From Litchfieldella anticariensis FP35 = DSM 16096 (GTDB lineage: Bacteria; Pseudomonadota; Gammaproteobacteria; Pseudomonadales; Halomonadaceae), in NCBI RefSeq assembly GCF_000409775.1, contig NZ_KE332377.1, positions 1,274,073 to 1,338,072 on the forward strand: a stretch of DNA of 64,000 nucleotides, read 5' to 3'. Shown here in pieces: positions 8,357 to 15,506 of the stretch (positions are counted from its first letter, which is position 1; every line of letters begins with the position of its first letter). The notes under the pieces are model-generated. The model had not been told where the DNA came from and did not search any database. It saw only the letters and a list, made by a program, of their open reading frames with translations. The translations under genes and the position numbers were made by a program.

Positions 8357-9514
8357 TTAGCGAAACAAGTAACGTTCGCCACCTTGTCGGCTCCTTCTCT
8401 CCAGCCATGACAAGACCCTCACACCACCATGCAAAATGTGAATGGCAATGGGCACGACCAGTCTCAATAACCAAGACCCGAGATAAAGGCAGGGCAACAG
8501 GATCAGACTCCAGCCCAGAAACTGCACTAGCCACACGGAATAACCCAACGAACGAGCCACTGCTACCAAGGCATCGTTGATGAGCACTGGATGACGGACG
8601 ATGAGATAGGTACCTGCCATCACTGTCGGCCATTTGGCAAAACGCCCAACCCTCATTAGCCTGCCCAGAACATTGAAGCGGCTCGCCAACACCGCATTAC
8701 GCTGCATCGCTCCCGTTGACCGAGTGGAGACAGCCCCAACCCGCCCCATTCGCAATAGTTTGACGGCACTGACCATGACCGCCCCATCGGCAAGCGCCCA
8801 GCCGATATCGCTGGCATCCACCGTCTGACCACGCTGCATACGAGTTTCAAGCTGACGGATACCACCAGCAAACAATGAGTTGGTCGCTTCAAGTAAACGT
8901 TCGCTCTGGAGCCATTTCACCGTTCCCTCGGTATCGAGGGTGAATTGTCCCAGAAAACCGTGTCCCTCATCGGCAATGAGATTGATCGCATACCATCCGC
9001 GCTGCTCGGGTGCCAGGGTAACTGACATCTCTTCGCGCTCTTCCTGGATCGCCCTTTCCTGACCGTGATTTGCCACATCACCCCTCTGCCACCAACGCTG
9101 TGCCGTCGTCTTGACCGCCTGCCATTGCTGTGCGGCCGCTTCCTTCAACGCCAAAGTGCGAACATCGTGATGCAGGAAATAGTGGATTGGTAGCAATACG
9201 GCCGATCCATATTGGCGTAACACCGACTGAAACTCGGGTTCGGCACCGTAACGCGGCAGGATTTCACGAGCGAGCCGGGGAGATTCGAGCAGGGCCGCTT
9301 CAGCCTTCAACCGTAATAGATCGTCTTGGTGATAATCGAGCAGTACCGCCAGTACTTCCAACGGCTCCTGATCGAGTTGCCCCATGTAGTCGGGGTAAGC
9401 CTCGGCTGCCTGGAGGCGAATCATGCGCTCCTCCACTGCCATAGGCTGCCCGACCAGACTGATTGCAGCGGCTGCCAACACTGCGATCCCCAACATGCGA
9501 GCGAGCTTGTTCAT
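8357..9514 (-). CDS. Uncharacterised membrane protein under sigma-28 control
   Basis: ATG 9514 is chosen because GGAGGG lies just before it; a longer frame begins at 9604. The 385-residue product has an N-terminal signal-like segment (LGIAVLAAAAISLVG). A soluble part of about 220 residues follows, rich in short helices, then two or three membrane helices near residues 290-365 and a basic tail. I do not recognise a family. A consensus sigma-28 promoter lies about 110 bases upstream, so it is probably expressed with late flagellar and chemotaxis genes. A role in motility or envelope coupling is a guess. Confidence 0.75.
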   Translation of the reverse strand: MNKLARMLGIAVLAAAAISLVGQPMAVEERMIRLQAAEAYPDYMGQLDQEPLEVLAVLLDYHQDDLLRLKAEAALLESPRLAREILPRYGAEPEFQSVLRQYGSAVLLPIHYFLHHDVRTLALKEAAAQQWQAVKTTAQRWWQRGDVANHGQERAIQEEREEMSVTLAPEQRGWYAINLIADEGHGFLGQFTLDTEGTVKWLQSERLLEATNSLFAGGIRQLETRMQRGQTVDASDIGWALADGAVMVSAVKLLRMGRVGAVSTRSTGAMQRNAVLASRFNVLGRLMRVGRFAKWPTVMAGTYLIVRHPVLINDALVAVARSLGYSVWLVQFLGWSLILLPCLYLGSWLLRLVVPIAIHILHGGVRVLSWLERRSRQGGERYLFR

Positions 9515-9622
9515 GGTCCCTCCTGTCGGCATGGCAATCAACACTTTGCCTGCTGGCATGACTATCTCAATAAAGGGATAGCGGCTGCACGATCTGGCGG
9601 GCATAGCGTGAACGTCAATACA

Positions 9623-9649
9623 TTATCGGCGCCCATTCGAGAATATTTA
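9623..9649 (-). promoter_or_regulatory. Sigma-28 (FliA) promoter
   Basis: On the minus strand the sequence is TAAA-N15-GCCGATAA, an exact match to the sigma-28 consensus with the correct 15-base spacer. The -35 TAAA is at 9646-9649 and the -10 GCCGATAA at 9623-9630. It points at the uncharacterised gene ending at 8357. Confidence 0.8.
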
Positions 9650-9708
9650 ATCAAGCGTCATACATATCCGACCAACGTCACCTTTAATTTTAGGGCCTAC
9701 CTGCCGAT

Positions 9709-12700
9709 ATGATCGTTAATGACAGACATCTGATAGCCCGACTACCCGAGAGAGCGCCAATTGCCACTATGCACATGACAGCAAAGGAAGCGTTTCGGTC
9801 ACTGGCCGATTGCATGACTCTGGAGTCCAATGCGCTCTTCTTCAGCCGCCTCGTCGCTCAGCTAGCCGATATCTTGGGCGTGGACCATGTGCTCGCGGCA
9901 CGCATACTGCCCGACAAACAGCATGCACGCACCCTGGCGGTATGGAGCCATGGCCAACAACAAGACAATTTCAGCTATCCCTTGGCCGGCACGCCTTGCG
10001 AACGGGTGATTGGCGACAGTGTCTGCTTCTTCCCTGAAGGGGTATGTCAGCACTTTCCCCACGATGCTGCCCTCATCCGCTTGAAAGCCGAAGCCTATTT
10101 GGGCATTCCTATCACCTCTCCCGATGGCCTGCCTCTTGGCCTGCTAGCCATTCTCCACGACACTCCCTTGCCCGACATTGGATTCGCCGACGAAATACTG
10201 CGCATCGCAGCGGCACGTACCGGTGCCGAACTGATACGCCAGGACATGGTTCAGGCATTGGAGACAAGCCAGGAACGGATGCATAACCTGATCAGTCACC
10301 TGCCAGGAATCGTCTATCGTTGCCGCAACAACCGCGATTGGACCATGGAGTTCGTAAGCGATGGCGTCATGGAACTAACCGGCTATCCCGCCGAAGATTT
10401 CATCGAAAGTCATCGACGTTCCTTCGCCGACCTGATCCATGAGGATGAGCAAGAACGTTTGTTCGACGAAGTGCAAGCCAGTATTGCCCAGCGATCGTCG
10501 TTCAACATCACTTACCGGATCACCACTGCCACGGGTGAAACCCGTTGGCTATGGGAACAAGGTAAAGTCATCTTTGATGAGCAACGTAGCGATCCGGTAC
10601 TGGAAGGCTTCATCTGCGATATCAGCAAGGAAGTTCTCTCAGAGCGACAACGCGAGGAACATGAGAGAAAACTCATCGCCACCAACCGGGCACTCAATCT
10701 TCTCAGCCACTGCAATGAGATGTTGGTACATGCCGAGGACGAAGATAAGCTCCTGCAGGATATCTGCCAGCTGGCCGTCGATATCGGTGGTTACCGCATG
10801 GCCTGGGTCGGTTTTGCCATGGACGACGCACAACGGACGATCGAGCCACGAGCAAGCGCCGGCGCGGTCGACGGTTTCCTGGACGAAATCTGCCTGAGTT
10901 GGTCGCCTAACCTGCCCGGTGGCCGTGGTCCAACCGGCATGGCAGTCCGCAGTGGCACACCACAGATCCTCGTCGACCTGGCCTGCGATCCTAATCACAC
11001 CCCTTGTCATGATGCCGCGCTCTTACGAGGCTACCGAAGTGTCATCTGCCTGCCGCTCAAGAATTCACAGCGCACTTTTGGCGTACTGGTGCTATACCAA
11101 GGCACGACGGTGCCTATCACTAACGATGAACAGCGCCTACTCTGCGATCTAGCTGACGATCTCGCTTTCGGTATCGACACGCTACGTGCCCGTCAGCGGC
11201 AACAACGCATCCAGCATGCGGTAATGCAAATCGCCACTGCGGTGACATCGCGCAGCGGCGATGCCTTCTACTTGCAACTCGCACACCATACGGCCAGCGC
11301 GCTAGGCGCCGGCGCCAGTTTCGTGGCTCGCTTGTCACCTTCGTCACCGCATATGGTCGAAACACTCGCCGCATTCATTGAGGGAAAGCGGTTGGAAAAC
11401 GCCCTATACGATTTGTCGGACACCCCCTGCGAACGCGTGCTTCGCGATGGCGAATGCTTGCTCAGTGAATGCTCCATCCATGATATGTCAGCCAATGCAA
11501 GAGAGGCGCTTCATTGGGTCAAAGCCTACGCCGGACGACGGCTCGACAATAGCGCCGGCAAGCCCATCGGTTTGTTATCGATCCTGTTCCGCGAGCCCAT
11601 CGAGGATCCCGAGTTCGTGAGTTCCATCTTGCAAATCTTTGCCGCGGGTGCTGCCGCCGAACTAGAGCGTCAAAGCGATGAGGCACATATCCGTCGTCTG
11701 GCTTACACCGATACATCAACGAACCTACCCAATCGCTCGGCGTTCCGCGAACGCCTCGATAAGATCCTGCAACAAGCTCCTGAGCGATTGTCGCTACTGT
11801 TTCTCGATCTCAACCGTTTCAAGGAAATCAACGACATCCATGGCCACGACATCGGTGACCAGATACTCGCCTATGTCGCAGAACGCTTCCAGCGGACACT
11901 AGAAGAGAAAGAGTTTCTCGCCCGGCTGGGAGGCGATGAGTTCGTGGTCATCCTGGAGAAAGTCGACTCCCAAGCGGCTGTCCAGTGCGTACGGCGTCTG
12001 CAAGCGGTGCTGGACACCCCCTTCACCATCAAAGAGCAGACCTTTCACCTGGACGTCAGTATCGGCATCGCTTGCTACCCCGATCATGCCTCCTCCTCCA
12101 GTGAGTTGCTACAACATGCCGATATCGCCATGTATCAGGCCAAGCAACAAGCCTCCCGCTATTGCCAGTATCAACCGGAGATGGGGCACGACATGGCGTC
12201 GCGACTGGATATGGCCAAGCGACTTTCCCAAGCGATCGATGATGACCGGCTGGAGCTTTACTACCAAGCACAAGTGGAAATCAGTGACGGACGATTGATC
12301 GGTGCCGAAGCGCTATGTCGTTGGTACGACGAGGAGCTCGGCTGGGTCAGTCCTGGGGATTTCATTCCCCTTGCCGAAGAACGTGGCATGATCGGGCGCC
12401 TGGGTGACTGGGTCATCAAGGCCGCTTGCCGACAGCTTGCCGCTTGGCGGGATCAGGGCCAGCCACTGCCAGGCCAATTGGCAATCAATGTCGCCTCTCA
12501 GCAACTGGACGACCGACACCTGATGCAGACCCTGAAACAAGTCATGCAAAGACATGACATTGCTCCCAGTCAGTTGTGCCTGGAAATTACCGAGACCAGT
12601 TTCATGAGTGACCCTGAGCAAGCCATTGCCATGGCGGACGCCCTCAAGGCCCAAGGTTTTGGCCTAGCCATCGACGACTTTGGTACCGGCTACTCTTCAC

Positions 12701-12966
12701 TGGCTCACCTCAAGCGCTTTGCGGCGGACAAGATCAAGATCGATATCTCCTTCATCCGCGATATGCTGACCGATACCAGCGACCACACCATCGTCAAGAC
12801 CATTATCGCCATGGCCCAGAACCTAGGCCTGGAAACCATCGCTGAAGGCATCGAACTCGACGCCCAAGCGAGCGCCTTGCAGGCTCTGGGCTGTCGTCAA
12901 GCACAAGGGTTCCTCTATGCGCCCCCGCAATCTCACGATCAGTTCAGCCACCGCTGGCTGCGTTGA
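9709..12966 (+). CDS. GAF-PAS-GAF-GAF-GGDEF-EAL cyclic-di-GMP protein
   Basis: The 1085-residue protein has no membrane segments. In order it shows a GAF domain (about 25-165, GTPCERVI), a PAS domain with PAC (185-310), two more GAF domains (330-480 and 490-645, DTPCERVL), a GGDEF domain with intact RLGGDEFVVIL near 740, and an EAL domain with GAEALCRW near 866 and DDFGTGYSS near 988. Both catalytic motifs are intact, so it could make and degrade c-di-GMP. The CERV-Cys pattern recurs in GAF domains 1 and 3. The start is uncertain: no clear ribosome site precedes 9709, and ATGs at 9769 and 9775 are alternatives. It is a paralogue of the gene at 23338. Confidence 0.93.
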   Translation: MIVNDRHLIARLPERAPIATMHMTAKEAFRSLADCMTLESNALFFSRLVAQLADILGVDHVLAARILPDKQHARTLAVWSHGQQQDNFSYPLAGTPCERVIGDSVCFFPEGVCQHFPHDAALIRLKAEAYLGIPITSPDGLPLGLLAILHDTPLPDIGFADEILRIAAARTGAELIRQDMVQALETSQERMHNLISHLPGIVYRCRNNRDWTMEFVSDGVMELTGYPAEDFIESHRRSFADLIHEDEQERLFDEVQASIAQRSSFNITYRITTATGETRWLWEQGKVIFDEQRSDPVLEGFICDISKEVLSERQREEHERKLIATNRALNLLSHCNEMLVHAEDEDKLLQDICQLAVDIGGYRMAWVGFAMDDAQRTIEPRASAGAVDGFLDEICLSWSPNLPGGRGPTGMAVRSGTPQILVDLACDPNHTPCHDAALLRGYRSVICLPLKNSQRTFGVLVLYQGTTVPITNDEQRLLCDLADDLAFGIDTLRARQRQQRIQHAVMQIATAVTSRSGDAFYLQLAHHTASALGAGASFVARLSPSSPHMVETLAAFIEGKRLENALYDLSDTPCERVLRDGECLLSECSIHDMSANAREALHWVKAYAGRRLDNSAGKPIGLLSILFREPIEDPEFVSSILQIFAAGAAAELERQSDEAHIRRLAYTDTSTNLPNRSAFRERLDKILQQAPERLSLLFLDLNRFKEINDIHGHDIGDQILAYVAERFQRTLEEKEFLARLGGDEFVVILEKVDSQAAVQCVRRLQAVLDTPFTIKEQTFHLDVSIGIACYPDHASSSSELLQHADIAMYQAKQQASRYCQYQPEMGHDMASRLDMAKRLSQAIDDDRLELYYQAQVEISDGRLIGAEALCRWYDEELGWVSPGDFIPLAEERGMIGRLGDWVIKAACRQLAAWRDQGQPLPGQLAINVASQQLDDRHLMQTLKQVMQRHDIAPSQLCLEITETSFMSDPEQAIAMADALKAQGFGLAIDDFGTGYSSLAHLKRFAADKIKIDISFIRDMLTDTSDHTIVKTIIAMAQNLGLETIAEGIELDAQASALQALGCRQAQGFLYAPPQSHDQFSHRWLR

Positions 12967-13054
12967 GTGATGTATCGACTTGGCTTGCTTACCAAACTGA
13001 CACCACACATTCAAAATGTAACTCACCACAGTGCGCACTACTGCGGGACAGATC

Positions 13055-13204
13055 ATGCAAGCCACCATCAAGGATCTGCGCCTTCGTACGCGTAAGCTGT
13101 TCATCGCAACCCTGCTTTTGTTTTCTGGAGCGACCGGGACGCAACCACCGTCGACAACGACATTCGCCAACGACGACGCCCCGCCAATTCACACCCAAGG
13201 ATGA
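13055..13204 (+). CDS. Possible 49-residue secreted peptide
   Basis: A short frame encodes a basic N-terminus (KDLRLRTRK), a hydrophobic core (LFIATLLLFSG) and a polar Thr/Pro/Asp-rich remainder, the shape of a signal peptide plus a tiny mature chain. No good ribosome site or homologue is evident. It is the only plausible gene in the 12967-13279 gap, which otherwise shows just a stem-loop at 13239-13266. It may be a chance frame. Confidence 0.25.
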   Translation: MQATIKDLRLRTRKLFIATLLLFSGATGTQPPSTTTFANDDAPPIHTQG

Positions 13205-13238
13205 TCGCTGATGCTGATAAAGAATCACATCTGACCAT

Positions 13239-13266
13239 TGTCAGGGGTCGCGCACGGACCCTGACA
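13239..13266. terminator. Stem-loop between the GGDEF gene and the convergent barrel gene
   Basis: TGTCAGGG and CCCTGACA pair around a short loop; with one bulged G the stem extends to about 10 bp. It follows the stop of the minus-strand barrel gene and sits between convergent genes. No T-run is seen on either side, so terminator function is uncertain. Confidence 0.4.
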
Positions 13267-13279
13267 GTGGCGAGGTAGG

Positions 13280-13942
13280 TCAGAAGGTATAGCTGATGCC
13301 CAGCACTGCTACCGGATAGACGGAGAGCTTATCGGCATCTTCCTCGAGTTCGCGCTCCTCAGCACGCAGGTTTTCTTGGAAGTTTGAATCGCTGGTGCCA
13401 CTTCCCGAAGCGCTCAACGATACGTCGACATCGGTAGCCATCACGCCCAGTTCGGAAAAGAACCCAAATCCGCTGCGGTGTGAACTACGCCACCCCAGGC
13501 CGACATAGGGCTGAACGCCATCGGCGATAGTCAGCTTGCCGCGAACGCTATCCAGACTGTAAGTCTGGCCGTTGAGCTCATAAGTTCCTCCATTGGTGGA
13601 GCTGCCGGTCACGTGCGCTTCCATCTCTGGAAACATGGCGCCAGCGGTAAGATAGAAGCGTCCGGCGAAAGGATAGAAATCCAGCTTCAGTGCACTGGCA
13701 GAAATGTCCAGGTCGCCTTCGTAAGTGACATTGTCACTATCGTAGTCACCATCCCAAACCAACCCAGCAGTATAATTGGCGGTCAGGCTGGCACGTTCAT
13801 GGAAGCGCCAGGATGCCTCCGCACCAAAGCCGGTGGTACCGGCCAGGGCCCCCACTGTCACGTTGCTATCGAAGGCATGGGCACTGCTCGCTCCCATGCC
13901 CATCAATGCTGTCATCAGGCCCACGGTCAAACACTTATTCAT
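13280..13942 (-). CDS. Outer-membrane beta-barrel protein
   Basis: The 220-residue protein starts with a clear signal peptide (MTALMGMGASSAHA, cleavage after AHA). It continues with alternating polar and hydrophobic strands and ends in the aromatic residue of GISYTF, the usual C-terminal signature of barrels handled by BamA. The size and the long negatively charged loop near residues 180-200 (EERELEEDADK) fit a small 8-stranded barrel of the OmpW/OprF-N type. Specific function is unknown. A longer start three bases upstream is possible (MMNK). The acidic loop suits a halophile. Confidence 0.8.
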   Translation of the reverse strand: MNKCLTVGLMTALMGMGASSAHAFDSNVTVGALAGTTGFGAEASWRFHERASLTANYTAGLVWDGDYDSDNVTYEGDLDISASALKLDFYPFAGRFYLTAGAMFPEMEAHVTGSSTNGGTYELNGQTYSLDSVRGKLTIADGVQPYVGLGWRSSHRSGFGFFSELGVMATDVDVSLSASGSGTSDSNFQENLRAEERELEEDADKLSVYPVAVLGISYTF

Positions 13943-14093
13943 CATGGATTCCCTTGCGTTTTGGATACACGATGGACGAAAACAATATTTCTACACTCAC
14001 CAACGAGAGTTATCGGCAGTACCCTAAAATAACTTGAGAGAACCACAAGCTCCCTTTCCTAATGATCTATCGAATAACAGGGCCATTCTTCTT

Positions 14094-14915
14094 TCAACTT
14101 AACTTATTCTTGACAGCATCCTCCACAAAGGGAGAACCAATAGCCTTATCAACAAACAAAGGATCGAAAAACGCTATTCTATTCAAGACATCGACTTCAT
14201 CTTCCAAAAAAGACAATTCTGCAGAATTCCGACCATTCCCTTTGTTCGGATTGTGATGTACAGATGTGATTTCCTTATGATGCTTTTTCGCAGCACTCTT
14301 ATTCGAAACACTCAAACCGAAAAACTCACCTATCTCCAATGTTTTATCAAAATCATGAAAATCATCAACTGTCACCCAATGATATCTACCACCTTCATGA
14401 TCATAGATTTGTTTCGCTTGCATCTGCCTTGCATAAGAGTCAAGCACCCCCCAATAACACAACTGATAATCCGTCAAACTTTCTGGTTCATAAATTGGAA
14501 GACTACCAGGAACGCGAGGATCTGCCGAGAAGTGTCTACCTCTCTGCGTTCGCATCGGTGTACTCCCTCTTTCATAAAGACTGGATGCTGTCTTCCTAAA
14601 GTTCCTATTTAGAAAGAGTAATCCAGGCATGATCCCTAGGCGAAGCAAGGGGATCAAAAAGCCCTTTCCAAAAACATTGCTTGTTTCCACATAATGATTT
14701 TCTGAGCAACCATTGATATACTCTATTTTTTCCTCCAAAAAAGAGACAGCTCGCTCTGGGTCCTCCTTGACAGATGGAAACACATTGGCATAGTTTGGTT
14801 CTGGCTCATGCAGAGAACTTGTATCTTCAAAAATCTTGAAGACCTCCGTCAAGAAAGTTGTCCCCGTTCTTCCATGCGTTACAGTAAAAATCAAATTCTT
14901 TTTGGAAGAAATCAT
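14094..14915 (-). CDS. Sulfotransferase-like P-loop protein
   Basis: The 273-residue protein begins with HGRTGTTFLTEVF, which fits the 5'-phosphosulfate-binding loop of PAPS-dependent sulfotransferases. LFLNRNFRKTASSLYERG near residues 99-116 matches the 3'-phosphate-binding pattern (R-x6-S). No signal peptide or membrane helix is seen, so it should be cytosolic. Its ATG overlaps the acyltransferase stop as ATGA, so the two are translationally coupled. The base composition is AT-richer than the surrounding genome. The likely job is sulfation of a glycan, possibly on flagellin; the acceptor is inferred from context only. Confidence 0.7.
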   Translation of the reverse strand: MISSKKNLIFTVTHGRTGTTFLTEVFKIFEDTSSLHEPEPNYANVFPSVKEDPERAVSFLEEKIEYINGCSENHYVETSNVFGKGFLIPLLRLGIMPGLLFLNRNFRKTASSLYERGSTPMRTQRGRHFSADPRVPGSLPIYEPESLTDYQLCYWGVLDSYARQMQAKQIYDHEGGRYHWVTVDDFHDFDKTLEIGEFFGLSVSNKSAAKKHHKEITSVHHNPNKGNGRNSAELSFLEDEVDVLNRIAFFDPLFVDKAIGSPFVEDAVKNKLS

Positions 14916-15484
14916 ATAGATTCTCCAGTAATCTTTTTCACGGGCTTGGCAGGACGACCAGCAACAATGGTATTGGCAGGGACATCACCGACGACAAGAC
15001 TTCCCGCAGCAACGACAGCATTTTCCCCTATCACTGCTGGACCTAGTACAGTAGAGCCGGATCCCATCCACACTCCCCTTTTGACATGGATATCTCGTCC
15101 CGAATCAGGTACTGCTGCAAGACGTTCCATCCCTGTCTTCTTATAATCATGAGTCCCAGTAAGTAGCATGCAACGATGTCCAAAGAAGCAGTTTTCTTCT
15201 ACTGTCACGTGCCCGGAACGAGTATTTACCAAAAGATCATTGACTGATATTGTCGCCCTATCCAGATGAACCCGACTTTTATCTCCCCATATACGAATTT
15301 GTCTCATCTCATATTCAGCGATATAAGGCATCAAGAGCTTTGCCAGGACCGAAAGCTCCTTCTTTTTCACCGTTCTCAATAAGCTAAGGAACTCACTCTC
15401 CTTCCCTTCAACTTCTCTACTCTCCTTTGTCGGAGGAAGTTCTTGCTTCACTTTGTCTTTCTTTACATTGACAAAAGGTATCAT
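14912..15484 (-). CDS. Hexapeptide-repeat acyltransferase
   Basis: ATG 15484 is chosen because GAGGG lies 6 bases before it; the frame also has a TTG two codons upstream. The 190-residue protein has a charged N-terminal region of about 70 residues. A left-handed beta-helix of [LIV]-GxxxX type repeats follows (VWMGSGSTVLGPAVIGENAV, VVGDVPANTIVAGRPAKPVK), with the loop GTHDYKKTG carrying the catalytic His typical of sugar O-acetyltransferases. It is 22 bases downstream of the glycosyltransferase gene and overlaps the sulfotransferase-like gene, so it probably acetylates the same glycan. Confidence 0.85.
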   Translation of the reverse strand: MIPFVNVKKDKVKQELPPTKESREVEGKESEFLSLLRTVKKKELSVLAKLLMPYIAEYEMRQIRIWGDKSRVHLDRATISVNDLLVNTRSGHVTVEENCFFGHRCMLLTGTHDYKKTGMERLAAVPDSGRDIHVKRGVWMGSGSTVLGPAVIGENAVVAAGSLVVGDVPANTIVAGRPAKPVKKITGESI

Positions 15485-15506
15485 AATCAACCCTCAAAAA
15501 TCTTGA

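Noticed and set aside
8311-9712. Plus-strand frames over the sigma-28 membrane protein gene
   Set aside because: They have no ribosome sites or recognisable motifs and lie antisense to a better-supported gene.
14001-14035. GCCGATAA before the beta-barrel gene as a sigma-28 promoter
   Set aside because: The -10 matches, but the sequence 15 bases upstream is CAAG rather than TAAA, so the match is too weak.
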